64,000 nt of DNA from Halictus rubicundus (taxonomy: Eukaryota; Arthropoda; Insecta; Hymenoptera; Halictidae): assembly GCF_050948215.1 (NCBI RefSeq), contig NW_027488957.1, positions 123,594 to 187,593 of the forward strand, written 5' to 3'. The translations under genes and the position numbers were made by a program. The notes below the pieces were generated by a model. It worked only from the letters and a program-made list of their open reading frames with translations. It was not told the origin of the DNA and searched no databases. Positions 50,101 to 64,000 of the stretch are shown piece by piece (position 1 is the stretch's first letter; each line of letters opens with the position of its first letter).

Positions 50101-53100
50101 TCCCCTATCCTATCCTCTATCCTATCCTATCCTGTATCCTATCCAATCCTCTATCCTGCCCTATTATCTATCCTCAATCCTAACCTTTCCTGTATCCTAT
50201 CCAATCCTCTATCCTATCCTGTCCTCTATCCTATAATATCCTCTATCCTATCCCATCCTCTATCCTATCCTATCTTCTATCCTATCCTATCCTCTATCCT
50301 ATCAAATCCCCTATCCTATCCTCTATCCTATCCTATCCTCTATCCAATTCTATCCTCTATCCTATCCTATCCTCTATCCTATCCTATCCTCTATCCTATC
50401 CTATCCTCTATCCTATCCTATCCTCTATCCTATCCTATCCTCTATCCTATCCTATCCTCTATCCTATCCTATCCTCTATCCTATCCTATCCTCTATCCTA
50501 TCCTATCCTCTATCCTATCCTATCCTCTATCCTATCCTATCCTCTATCCTATCCTATCCTCTATCCTATCCTATCCTCTATCCTATCCTATCCTCTATCC
50601 TATCCTATCCTCTATCCTATCCTATCCTCTATCCTATCCTATCCTCTATCCTATCCTATCCTCTATCCTATCCTATCCTCTATCCTATCCTATCCTCTAT
50701 CCTATCCTATCCTCTATCCTATCCTATCCTCTATCCTATCCTATCCTCTATCCTATCCTATCCTATCCTCTATCCTATCCTATCCTCTATCCTATCCTAT
50801 CCTCTATCCTATCCTATCCTCTATCCTATCCTATCCTCTATCCTATCCTATCCTCTATCCTATCCTATCCTATCCTCTATCCTATCCTGTCCTCTATCCT
50901 ATCCTATCCTCTATCCTATCCTATCCTCTATCCTATCCTATCCTCTATCCTATCCTATCCTCTATCCTATCCTATCCTCTATCCTATCCTATCCTCTATC
51001 CTATCCTATCCTCTATCCTATCCTATCCTCTATCCTATCCTATCCTCTATCCTATCCTATCCTCTATCCTATCCTATCCTCTATCCTATCCTATCCTCTA
51101 TCCTATCCTATCCTCTATCCTATCCTATCCTCTATCCTATCCTATCCTCTATCCTATCCTATCCTCTATCCTATCCTATCCTCTATCCTATCCTATCCTC
51201 TATCCTATCCTATCCTCTATCCTATCCAATCCTCTATCCTATCCATTCCTCTATCCTATCCTATCCTCTATCCAATCCTCTATCCTATCCTATCCTCTAT
51301 CCTATCCTATCCTCTATCCTATCCTATCCTCTATCCTATCCTATCTTCTATCCTATCCTATCCTCTATCCTATCCTATCCTCTATCCTATCCTATCCTCT
51401 ATCCTATCCTATCCTCTATCCGATCCTATCCTCTATCCTATCCTATCCTCTATCCCATCCTATCCTGTATCCTATCCAATCCTTAATCCTATCCTATCAT
51501 CTATCCTCTATCCTATCCAATCCTCTATCCAATCCATTCCTCTATCCTATCATATCCTCTATCCGATCCTATCCTCTATCCTATCCTATCCTCTATCCCA
51601 TCCTATCCTGTATCCTATCCAATCCTTAAGCCTATCCTATCATCTATCCTCTATCCTATCCAATCCTCTATCCAATCCATTCCTCTATCCTATCATATCC
51701 TCTATCCTATAATATCCTCTATCCTATCCTATCCTCTATCCAATCCTCTATCCTATCCTATCCTCTATCCTATCCTATCCTCTATCCTATCCTATCTTCT
51801 ATCCTATCCTATCCTCTATCCTATCAAATCCCCTATCCTATCCTCTATCCTATCCTATCCTGTATCCTATCCAATCCTCTATCCTGCCCTATTATCTATC
51901 CTCAATCCTATCCTTTCCTGTATCCTATCCAATCCTCTATCCTATCCTGTCCTCTATCCTATAATATCCTCTATCCTATCTTATCCTCTATCCTATCCTA
52001 TCGTATATCCTATCCTATCCTCTATCCTATCATCTATCCTATCCTCTATCCTATCGTCTATCCTATCCTATCCTCTATCCTATCCTATCCTCTATCCTAT
52101 CCTATCCTCTATCCTCTCCTATCCTCTACCCTATCCTATCCTCTATCCTATCCTATCCTCTATCCTATCCTATCCTCTATTCTATCCTATCCTCTATCCT
52201 ATCCTATCCTCTATCCTATCCTATCTTCTATCCTATCCTATCCTCTATCCTATCAAATCCCCTATCCTATCCTCTATCCTATCCTATCCTCTATCCTATC
52301 CTATCCTCTATCCTATTCTATCCTCTATCCTATCCTATCCTCTATCCTATCAAATCCCCTATCCTATCCTCTATCCTATCCTATCCTGTATCCTATCCAA
52401 TCCTCTATCCTGCCCTATTATCTATCCTCAATCCTAACCTTTCCTGTATCCTATCCAATCCTCTATCCTATCCTGTCCTCTATCCTATAATATCCTCTAT
52501 CCTATCCCATCCTCTATCCTATCCTATCTTCTATCCTATCCTATCCTCTATCCTATCAAATCCCCTATCCTATCCTCTATCCTATCCTATCCTCTATCCA
52601 ATTCTATCCTCTATCCTATCCTATCCTCTATCCTATCCTATCCTCTATCCTATCCTATCCTCTATCCTATCCTATCCTCTATCCTATCCTATCCTCTATC
52701 CTATCCTATCCTCTATCCTATCCTATCCTCTATCCTATCCTATCCTCTATCCTATCCTATCCTCTATCCTATCCTATCCTCTATCCTATCCTATCCTCTA
52801 TCCTATCCTATCCTATCCTCTATCCTATCCTATCCTCTATCCTATCCTATCCTCTATCCTATCCTATCCTCTATCCTATCCTATCCTCTATCCTATCCTA
52901 TCCTCTATCCTATCCTATCCTCTATCCGATCCTATCCTCTATCCTATCCTATCCTCTATCCTATCCTATCCTCTATCCTATTCTATCCTCTATCCTATCC
53001 TATCCTCTATCCTATCAAATCCCCTATCCTATCCTCTATCCTATCCTATCCTGTATCCTATCCAATATTCTATCCTGCCCTATTATCTATCCTCAATCCT

Positions 53101-55054
53101 ATCCTTTCCTGTATCCTATCCAATCCTCTATCCTATCCTGTCCTCTATCCTATCCTATCCTCTATCCTATCCTATCCTCTATCCTATCCTATCCTCTATC
53201 CTATCCTATCCTCTATCCAATTCTATCCTCTATCCTATCCTATCCTCTATCCTATCCTATCCTCTATCCTCTATCCTATCCTATCCTCTATCCTATCCTA
53301 TCCTCTATCCTATCCTATCCTCTATCCTATCCTATCCTCTATCCTATCCTATCCTCTATCCTAGCCTATCCTCTATCCTATCCTATCCTCTATCCTATCC
53401 TATCCTCTATCCTATCCTATCCTCTATCCTATCCTATCCTCTATCCTATCCTATCCTCTATCCTATCCTATCCTCTATCCTATCCTATCCTCTATCCTAT
53501 CCTATCCTCTATCCTATCCTATCCTCTATCCTATCCTATCCTCTATCCTATCCTATCCTCTATCCTAACCTATCCTCTATCCTATCCTATCCTCTATCCT
53601 ATCCTAACCTCTATCCTATCCTATCCTCTATCCTATCCTATCCTCTATCCTATCCTAACCTCTATCCTATCCTATCCTCTATCCTATCCTATCCTCTATC
53701 TGATCCTATCCTCTATCCTATCCTATCCTCTATCCTATCCTATCCTCTATCCTATTCTATCCTCTATCCTATCCTATCCTCTATCCTATCAAATCCCCTA
53801 TCCTATCCTCTATCCTATCCTATCCTGTATCCTATCCAATCCTCTATCCTGCCCTATTATCTATCCTCAATCCTAACCTTTCCTGTATCCTATCCAATCC
53901 TCTATCCTATCCTGTCCTCTATCCTATAATATCCTCTATCCTATCCCATCCTCTATCCTATCCTATCTTCTATCCTATCCTATCCTCTATCCTATCAAAT
54001 CCCCTATCCTATCCTCTATCCTATCCTATCCTCTATCCAATTCTATCCTCTATCCTATCCTATCCTCTATCCTATCCTATCCTCTATCCTATCCTATCCT
54101 CTATCCTATCCTATCCTCTATCCTATCCTATCCTCTATCCTATCCTATCCTCTATCCTATCCTATCCTCTATCCTATCCTATCCTCTATCCTATCCTATC
54201 CTCTATCCTATCCTATCCTCTATCCTATCCTATCCTCTATCCTATCCTATCCTCTATCCTATCCTATCCTCTATCCTATCCTATCCTCTATCCTATCCTA
54301 TCCTCTATCCTATCCTATCCTATCCTCTATCCTATCCTATCCTCTATCCTATCCTATCCTCTATCCTATCCTATCCTCTATCCTATCCTATCCTCTATCC
54401 TATCCTATCCTCTATCCTATCCTATCCTATCCTCTATCCTATCCTGTCCTCTATCCTATCCTATCCTATCCTCTATCCTATCCTATCCTCTATCCTATCC
54501 TATCCTCTATCCTATCCTATCCTCTATCCTATCCTATCCTCTATCCTATCCTATCCTCTATCCTATCCTATCCTCTATCCTATCCTATCCTCTATCCTAT
54601 CCTATCCTCTATCCTATCCTATCCTCTATCCTATCCTATCCTCTATCCTATCCTATCCTCTATCCTATCCTATCCTCTATCCTATCCAATCCTCTATCCT
54701 ATCCATTCCTCTATCCTATCCTATCCTCTATCCAATCCTCTATCCTATCCTATCCTCTATCCTATCCTATCCTCTATCCTATCCTATCCTCTATCCTATC
54801 CTATCCTCTATCCTATCCTATCCTATCCTCTATCCTATCCTATCCTCTATCCTATCCTATCCTCTATCCTATCCTATCCTCTATCCTATCCTATCCTCTA
54901 TCCTATCCTATCCTCTATCCTATCCTATCCTCTATCCTATCCTATCCTATCCTCTATCCTATCCTGTCCTCTATCCTATCCTATCCTCTATCCTATCCTA
55001 TCCTCTATCCTATCCTATCCTCTATCCTATCCTATCCTCTATCCTCTCCTATCC

Positions 55055-58000
55055 TCTATCCTATCCTATCCTCTATCCTATCCTATCCTCTATCCTATCC
55101 TATCCTCTATCCTATCCTATCCTCTATCCTATCCTATCCTCTATCCTATCCTATCCTCTATCCTATCCTATCCTCTATCCTATCCTATCCTCTATCCTAT
55201 CCTATCCTCTATCCTATCCTATCCTCTATCCTATCCTATCCTCTATCCTATCCTATCCTCTATCCTATCCTATCCTCTATCCTATCCTATCCTCTATCCT
55301 ATCCTATCCTCTATCCTATCCTATCCTCTATCCTATCCAATCCTCTATCCTATCCATTCCTCTATCCTATCCTATCCTCTATCCAATCCTCTATCCTATC
55401 CTATCCTCTATCCTATCCTATCCTCTATCCTATCCTATCCTCTATCCTATCCTATCTTCTATCCTATCCTATCCTCTATCCTATCCTCTATCCTATCCTA
55501 TCCTCTATCCTATCCTATCCTCTATCCGATCCTATCCTCTATCCTATCCTATCCTCTATCCCATCCTATCCTGTATCCTATCCAATCCTTAATCCTATCC
55601 TATCATCTATCCTCTATCCTATCCAATTCTCTATCCAATCCATTCCTCTATCCTATCATATCCTCTATCCGATCCTATCCTCTATCCTATCCTATCCTCT
55701 ATCCCATCCTATCCTGTATCCTATCCAATCCTTAATCCTATCCTATCATCTATCTTCTATCCTATCCAATCCTCTATCCAATCCATTCCTCTATCCTATC
55801 ATATCCTCTATCCTATAATATCCTCTATCCTATCCTATCCTCTATCCAATCCTCTATCCTATCCTATCCTCTATCCTATCCTATCCTCTATCCTATCCTA
55901 TCTTCTATCCTATCCTATCCTCTATCCTATCAAATCCCCTATCCTATCCTCTATCCTATCCTATCCTGTATCCTATCCAATCCTCTATCCTGCCCTATTA
56001 TCTATCCTCAATCCTATCCTTTCCTGTATCCTATCCAATCCTCTATCCTATCCTGTCCTCTATCCTATAATATCCTCTATCCTATCTTATCCTCTATCCT
56101 ATCCTATCGTATATCCTATCCTATCCTCTATCCTATCATCTATCCTATCCTCTATCCTATCGTCTATCCTATCCTATCCTCTATCCTATCCTATCCTCTA
56201 TCCTATCCTATCCTCTATCCTCTCCTATCCTCTACCCTATCCTATCCTCTATCCTATCCTATCCTCTATCCTATCCTATCCTCTATTCTATCCTATCCTC
56301 TATCCTATCCTATCCTCTATCCTATCCTATCTTCTATCCTATCCTATCCTCTATCCTATCAAATCCCCTATCCTATCCTCTATCCTATCCTATCCTCTAT
56401 CCTATCCTATCCTCTATCCTATTCTATCCTCTATCCTATCCTATCCTCTATCCTATCAAATCCCCTATCCTATCCTCTATCCTATCCTATCCTGTATCCT
56501 ATCCAATCCTCTATCCTGCCCTATTATCTATCCTCAATCCTAACCTTTCCTGTATCCTATCCAATCCTCTATCCTATCCTGTCCTCTATCCTATAATATC
56601 CTCTATCCTATCCCATCCTCTATCCTATCCTATCTTCTATCCTATCCTATCCTCTATCCTATCAAATCCCCTATCCTATCCTCTATCCTATCCTATCCTC
56701 TATCCAATTCTATCCTCTATCCTATCCTATCCTCTATCCTATCCTATCCTCTATCCTATCCTATCCTCTATCCTATCCTATCCTATCCTCTATCCTATCC
56801 TATCCTCTATCCTATCCTATCCTCTATCCTATCCTATCCTCTATCCTATCCTATCCTCTATCCTATCCTATCCTCTATCCTATCCTATCCTCTATCCTAT
56901 CCTATCCTCTATCCTATCCTATCCTATCCTCTATCCTATCCTATCCTCTATCCTATCCTATCCTCTATCCTATCCTATCCTCTATCCTATCCTATCCTCT
57001 ATCCTATCCTATCCTCTATCCTATCCTATCCTCTATCCTATCCTATCCTCTATCCTATCCTATCCTCTATCCTATCCTATCCTCTATCCTATCCTATCCT
57101 CTATCCTATCCTATCCTCTATCCTATCCTATCCTCTATCCTATCCTATCCTCTATCCTATCCTATCCTCTATCCTATCCTATCCTCTATCCTATCCTATC
57201 CTCTATCCTATCCTATCCTCTATCCTATCCTATCCTCTATCCTATCCTATCCTCTATCCTATCCTATCCTCTATCCTATCCTATCCTCTATCCTATCCAA
57301 TCCTCTATCCTATCCATTCCTCTATCCTATCCTATCCTCTATCCAATCCTCTATCCTATCCTATCCTCTATCCTATCCTATCCTCTATCCTATCCTATCC
57401 TCTATCCTATCCTATCTTCTATCCTATCCTATCCTCTATCCTATCCTCTATCCTATCCTATCCTCTATCCTATCCTATCCTCTATCCGATCCTATCCTCT
57501 ATCCTATCCTATCCTCTATCCCATCCTATCCTGTATCCTATCCAATCCTTAATCCTATCCTATCATCTATCCTCTATCCTATCCAATTCTCTATCCAATC
57601 CATTCCTCTATCCTATCATATCCTCTATCCGATCCTATCCTCTATCCTATCCTATCTTCTATCCCATCCTATCCTGTATCCTATCCAATCCTTAATCCTA
57701 TCCTATCATCTATCTTCTATCCTATCCAATCCTCTATCCAATCCATTCCTCTATCCTATCATATCCTCTATCCTATAATATCCTCTATCCTATCCTATCC
57801 TCTATCCAATCCTCTATCCTATCCTATCCTCTATCCTATCCTATCCTCTATCCTATCCTATCTTCTATCCTATCCTATCCTCTATCCTATCAAATCCCCT
57901 ATCCTATCCTCTATCCTATCCTATCCTGTATCCTATCCAATCCTCTATCCTGCCCTATTATCTATCCTCAATCCTATCCTTTCCTGTATCCTATCCAATC

Positions 58001-58978
58001 CTCTATCCTATCCTGTCCTCTATCCTATAATATCCTCTATCCTATCTTATCCTCTATCCTATCCTATCGTATATCCTATCCTATCCTCTATCCTATCATC
58101 TATCCTATCCTCTATCCTATCGTCTATCCTATCCTATCCTCTATCCTATCCTATCCTCTATCCTATCCTATCCTCTATCCTCTCCTATCCTCTACCCTAT
58201 CCTATCCTCTATCCTATCCTATCCTCTATCCTATCCTATCCTCTATTCTATCCTATCCTCTATCCTATCCTATCCTCTATCCTATCCTATCTTCTATCCT
58301 ATCCTATCCTCTATCCTATCAAATCCCCTATCCTATCCTCTATCCTATCCTATCCTCTATCCTATCCTATCCTCTATCCTATTCTATCCTCTATCCTATC
58401 CTATCCTCTATCCTATCAAATCCCCTATCCTATCCTCTATCCTATCCTATCCTGTATCCTATCCAATCCTCTATCCTGCCCTATTATCTATCCTCAATCC
58501 TAACCTTTCCTGTATCCTATCCAATCCTCTATCCTATCCTGTCCTCTATCCTATAATATCCTCTATCCTATCCCATCCTCTATCCTATCCTATCTTCTAT
58601 CCTATCCTATCCTCTATCCTATCAAATCCCCTATCCTATCCTCTATCCTATCCTATCCTCTATCCAATTCTATCCTCTATCCTATCCTATCCTCTATCCT
58701 ATCCTATCCTCTATCCTATCCTATCCTCTATCCTATCCTATCCTATCCTCTATCCTATCCTATCCTCTATCCTATCCTATCCTCTATCCTATCCTATCCT
58801 CTATCCTATCCTATCCTCTATCCTATCCTATCCTCTATCCTATCCTATCCTCTATCCTATCCTATCCTCTATCCTATCCTATCCTATCCTCTATCCTATC
58901 CTATCCTCTATCCTATCCTATCCTCTATCCTATCCTATCCTCTATCCTATCCTATCCTCTATCCTATCCTATCCTCTA
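55055..58978. repeat. 1960-bp higher-order repeat, 2 copies
   Basis: TGCCCTATTATC pairs at 55991/57951 and 56517/58477, CCAATTCTC at 55621/57581 and the CCAATCC-CCATTCC segment at 55331/57291 are all 1960 bp apart. Copies are almost identical, with one C/T difference noticed near 57657. Related segments lie 4106 bp upstream (51885, 52411) and 3618 bp downstream (61569, 62095), always keeping the internal 526-bp marker spacing. Confidence 0.8.
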
Positions 58979-61900
58979 TCCGATCCTATCCTCTATCCTA
59001 TCCTATCCTCTATCCTATCCTATCCTCTATCCTATTCTATCCTCTATCCTATCCTATCCTCTATCCTATCAAATCCCCTATCCTATCCTCTATCCTATCC
59101 TATCCTGTATCCTATCCAATCCTCTATCCTGCCCTATTATCTATCCTCAATCCTATCCTTTCCTGTATCCTATCCAATCCTCTATCCTATCCTGTCCTCT
59201 ATCCTATCCTATCCTCTATCCTATCCTATCCTCTATCCTATCCTATCCTCTATCCTATCCTATCCTCTATCCAATTCTATCCTCTATCCTATCCTATCCT
59301 CTATCCTATCCTATCCTCTATCCTATCCTATCCTCTATCCTATCCTATCCTCTATCCTATCCTATCCTCTATCCTATCCTATCCTCTATCCTATCCTATC
59401 CTCTATCCTATCCTATCCTCTATCCTATCCTATCCTCTATCCTATCCTATCCTCTATCCTATCCTATCCTCTATCCTATCCTATCCTCTATCCTATCCTA
59501 TCCTCTATCCTATCCTATCCTCTATCCTATCCTATCCTCTATCCTATCCTATCCTCTATCCTATCCTATCCTCTATCCTATCCTTTCCTCTATCCTATCC
59601 TATCCTCTATCCTATCCTATCCTCTATCCTATCCTATCCTCTATCCTATCCTATCCTCTATCCTATCCTATCCTCTATCCTATCCTATCGTATATCCTAT
59701 CCTATCCTCTATCCTATCATCTATCCTATCCTCTATCCTATTGTCTATCCTATCCTATCCTCTATCCTATCCTATCCTCTATCCTATCCTATCCTCTATC
59801 CTCTCCTATCCTCTATCCTATCCTATCCTCTATCCTATCCTATCCTCTATCCTATCCTATCCTCTATTCTATCCTATCCTCTATCCTATCCTATCCTCTA
59901 TCCTATAATATCCTCTATCCTATCTTATCCTCTATCCTATCCTATCGTATATCCTATCCTATCCTCTATCCTATCATCTATCCTATCCTCTATCCTATTG
60001 TCTATCCTATCCTATCCTCTATCCTATCCTATCCTCTATCCTATCCTATCCTCTATCCTATCCTATCCTCTATCCTATCCTATCCTCTATCCTATCCTAT
60101 CCTCTATCCTATCCTATCCTCTATCCTATCCTATCCTCTATCCTATCCTATCCTCTATCCTATCCTATCCTCTATCCTATCCTATCCTCTATCCTATCCT
60201 ATCCTCTATCCTATCCTATCCTCTATCCTATCCTATCCTCTATCCTATCCTATCCTCTATCCTATCCTATCCTCTATCCTATCCTATCCTCTATCCTATC
60301 CTATCCTCTATCCTATCCTATCCTCTATCCTATCCTATCCTCTATCCTATCCTATCCTCTATCCTATCCTATCCTCTATCCTATCCTATCCTCTATCCTA
60401 TCCTATCCTATCCTCTATCCTATCCTATCCTCTATCCTATCCTATCCTCTATCCTATCCTATCCTCTATCCTATCCTATCCTCTATCCTATCCTATCCTC
60501 TATCCTATCCTATCCTCTATCCTATCCTATCCTATCCTCTATCCTATCCTGTCCTCTATCCTATCCTATCCTCTATCCTATCCTATCCTCTATCCTATCC
60601 TATCCTCTATCCTATCCTATCCTCTATCCTCTCCTATCCTCTCCTATCCTCTATCCTATCCTATCCTCTATCCTATCCTATCCTCTATCCTATCCTATCC
60701 TCTATCCTATCCTATCCTCTATCCTATCCTATCCTCTATCCTATCCTATCCTCTATCCTATCCTATCCTCTATCCTATCCTATCCTCTATCCTATCCTAT
60801 CCTCTATCCTATCCTATCCTCTATCCTATCCTATCCTCTATCCTATCCTATCCTCTATCCTATCCTATCCTCTATCCTATCCTATCCTCTATCCTATCCT
60901 ATCCTCTATCCTATCCAATCCTCTATCCTATCCATTCCTCTATCCTATCCTATCCTCTATCCAATCCTCTATCCTATCCTATCCTCTATCCTATCCTATC
61001 CTCTATCCTATCCTATCCTCTATCCTATCCTATCTTCTATCCTATCCTATCCTCTATCCTATCCTCTATCCTATCCTATCCTCTATCCTATCCTATCCTC
61101 TATCCGATCCTATCCTCTATCCTATCCTATCCTCTATCCCATCCTATCCTGTATCCTATCCAATCCTTAATCCTATCCTATCATCTATCCTCTATCCTAT
61201 CCAATCCTCTATCCAATCCATTCCTCTATCCTATCATATCCTCTATCCGATCCTATCCTCTATCCTATCCTATCCTCTATCCCATCCTATCCTGTATCCT
61301 ATCCAATCCTTAATCCTATCCTATCATCTATCTTCTATCCTATCCAATCCTCTATCCAATCCATTCCTCTATCCTATCATATCCTCTATCCTATAATATC
61401 CTCTATCCTATCCTATCCTCTATCCAATCCTCTATCCTATCCTATCCTCTATCCTATCCTATCCTCTATCCTATCCTATCTTCTATCCTATCCTATCCTC
61501 TATCCTATCAAATCCCCTATCCTATCCTCTATCCTATCCTATCCTGTATCCTATCCAATCCTCTATCCTGCCCTATTATCTATCCTCAATCCTATCCTTT
61601 CCTGTATCCTATCCAATCCTCTATCCTATCCTGTCCTCTATCCTATAATATCCTCTATCCTATCTTATCCTCTATCCTATCCTATCGTATATCCTATCCT
61701 ATCCTCTATCCTATCATCTATCCTATCCTCTATCCTATCGTCTATCCTATCCTATCCTCTATCCTATCCTATCCTCTATCCTATCCTATCCTCTATCCTC
61801 TCCTATCCTCTACCCTATCCTATCCTCTATCCTATCCTATCCTCTATCCTATCCTATCCTCTATTCTATCCTATCCTCTATCCTATCCTATCCTCTATCC

Positions 61901-64000
61901 TATCCTATCTTCTATCCTATCCTATCCTCTATCCTATCAAATCCCCTATCCTATCCTCTATCCTATCCTATCCTCTATCCTATCCTATCCTCTATCCTAT
62001 TCTATCCTCTATCCTATCCTATCCTCTATCCTATCAAATCCCCTATCCTATCCTCTATCCTATCCTATCCTGTATCCTATCCAATCCTCTATCCTGCCCT
62101 ATTATCTATCCTCAATCCTAACCTTTCCTGTATCCTATCCAATCCTCTATCCTATCCTGTCCTCTATCCTATAATATCCTCTATCCTATCCCATCCTCTA
62201 TCCTATCCTATCTTCTATCCTATCCTATCCTCTATCCTATCAAATCCCCTATCCTATCCTCTATCCTATCCTATCCTCTATCCAATTCTATCCTCTATCC
62301 TATCCTATCCTCTATCCTATCCTATCCTCTATCCTATCCTATCCTCTATCCTATCCTATCCTCTATCCTATCCTATCCTCTATCCTATCCTATCCTCTAT
62401 CCTATCCTATCCTCTATCCTATCCTATCCTCTATCCTATCCTATCCTCTATCCTATCCTATCCTATCCTCTATCCTATCCTATCCTCTATCCTATCCTAT
62501 CCTCTATCCTATCCTATCCTCTATCCTATCCTATCCTCTATCCTATCCTATCCTCTATCCGATCCTATCCTCTATCCTATCCTATCCTCTATCCTATCCT
62601 ATCCTCTATCCTATTCTATCCTCTATCCTATCCTATCCTCTATCCTATCAAATCCCCTATCCTATCCTCTATCCTATCCTATCCTGTATCCTATCCAATC
62701 CTCTATCCTGCCCTATTATCTATCCTCAATCCTATCCTTTCCTGTATCCTATCCAATCCTCTATCCTATCCTGTCCTCTATCCTATCCTATCCTCTATCC
62801 TATCCTATCCTCTATCCTATCCTATCCTCTATCCTATCCTATCCTCTATCCAATTCTATCCTCTATCCTATCCTATCCTCTATCCTATCCTATCCTCTAT
62901 CCTATCCTATCCTCTATCCTATCCTATCCTCTATCCTATCCTATCCTCTATCCTATCCTATCCTCTACCCTATCCTATCCTCTATCCTAGCCTATCCTCT
63001 ATCCTATCCTATCCTCTATCCTATCCTATCCTCTATCCTATCCTATCCTCTATCCTATCCTATCCTCTATCCTATCCTATCCTCTATCCTATCCTATCCT
63101 CTATCCTATCCTATCCTCTATCCTATCCTATCCTCTATCCTATCCTATCCTCTATCCTATCCTTTCCTCTATCCTATCCTATCCTCTATCCTATCCTATC
63201 CTCTATCCTATCCTATCCTCTATCCTATCCTATCCTCTATCCTATCCTATCCTCTATCCTATCCTATCGTATATCCTATCCTATCCTCTATCCTATCATC
63301 TATCCTATCCTCTATCCTATTGTCTATCCTATCCTATCCTCTATCCTATCCTATCCTCTATCCTATCCTATCCTCTATCCTCTCCTATCCTCTATCCTAT
63401 CCTATCCTCTATCCTATCCTATCCTCTATCCTATCCTATCCTCTATTCTATCCTATCCTCTATCCTATCCTATCCTCTATCCTATAATATCCTCTATCCT
63501 ATCTTATCCTCTATCCTATCCTATCGTATATCCTATCCTATCCTCTATCCTATCATCTATCCTATCCTCTATCCTATTGTCTATCCTATCCTATCCTCTA
63601 TCCTATCCTATCCTCTATCCTCTCCTATCCTCTATCCTATCCTATCCTCTATCCTATCCTATCCTCTATCCTATCCTATCCTCTATTCTATCCTATCCTC
63701 TATCCTATCCTATCCTCTATCCTATCCTATCCTCTATCCTATCCTATCCTCTATCCTATCCTATCCTCTATCCTAGCCTATCCTCTATCCTATCCTATCC
63801 TCTATCCTATCCTATCCTCTATCCTATCCTATCCTCTATCCTATCCTATCCTCTATCCTATCCTATCCTCTATCCTATCCTATCCTCTATCCTATCCTAT
63901 CCTCTATCCTATCCTATCCTCTATCCTATCCTATCCTCTATCCTATCCTATCCTATCCTCTATCCTATCCTATCCTCTATCCTATCCTATCCTCTATCCT

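Larger units (their letters stand above)
43901..64000. repeat. 17-bp satellite array, domain B
   Basis: This is a more homogeneous array running off the window end. Long stretches are perfect (TATCC)3TC monomers (for example much of 50360-51220 and 60000-60900), broken by 22-bp (TATCC)4TC units. Its markers differ from domain A: CAAATCCCC (first near 43935), TGCCCTATTATC (18 occurrences, 45031 to 62709), CCGATCC and CAATCCTTAATCC. TACCGTTTGTCC and ATATCATATATCC, common in domain A, were not seen. G is almost absent on the + strand. No gene is supported; a 390-residue open frame at 59998-61170 is pure repeat. Confidence 0.93.

Noticed and set aside
59998..61170. 390-residue + strand open frame, and all similar YPIL/SSIL repeats across the satellite
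   Set aside because: They follow from a 17-bp repeat lacking + strand stops. There is no non-repeat sequence, and frames end only at mutated monomers.

Overview
This 64 kb window is almost entirely tandem satellite DNA, interrupted once by a full-length non-LTR retrotransposon. The repeat unit is 17 bp, (TATCC)3TC on the + strand, with 12-, 16- and 22-bp variants and point-mutated monomers. The + strand is nearly free of G, so the minus strand is a G-rich (GGATA)3GA strand. The only non-satellite DNA is about 4365-11187: a roughly 6.8 kb, GC-rich element on the minus strand. It has two ORFs, an apurinic-like (APE) endonuclease plus reverse transcriptase, and a poly(A) tail. Its best match is the R1 clade (R1/TRAS/SART/Waldo relatives), which is mainly known from arthropods. 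The window therefore looks like insect or other arthropod heterochromatin. No host gene, tRNA, rRNA or CRISPR array is visible.

Layout: 1-4364 is diverged satellite ('domain A'). The retrotransposon follows, in minus-strand order: 5' UTR (11187 to about 10570), ORF1 (10541 to 8319, gag-like with three zinc knuckles), ORF2 (8319 to 4975, endonuclease-RT-CCHC), 3' UTR (4974 to 4399) and a poly(A) of 34 (4398 to 4365). It is flanked by a 10-14 bp target-site duplication. Domain A resumes at 11188 and runs to about 43.5-43.9 kb. It carries marker monomers such as TACCGTTTGTCC, ATATCATATATCC and GAATGCTATTATG. From there to 64000 the array ('domain B') is more homogeneous and carries other markers (CAAATCCCC, TGCCCTATTATC).

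Both satellite domains contain nested higher-order duplications. Those I could trace by eye have offsets of about 3384, 2750-2800, 1820, 3549 and 4010 bp in A, and 500, 1347, 1960, 3618 and 4106 bp in B. Several copies differ by exact multiples of 17 bp (51, 102, 119), which suggests gain or loss of whole monomers.

The two ORFs form one bicistronic transposition unit. The ORF1 stop and ORF2 start overlap as TAATG, the arrangement described for SART1, where ORF2 is translated by stop-start coupling. ORF2 keeps every catalytic motif I looked for. ORF1 may carry a frameshift near its 5' end. Identical flanking repeats, an uninterrupted poly(A) and intact ORF2 suggest a recent insertion. All repeat boundaries were found by eye and are approximate.
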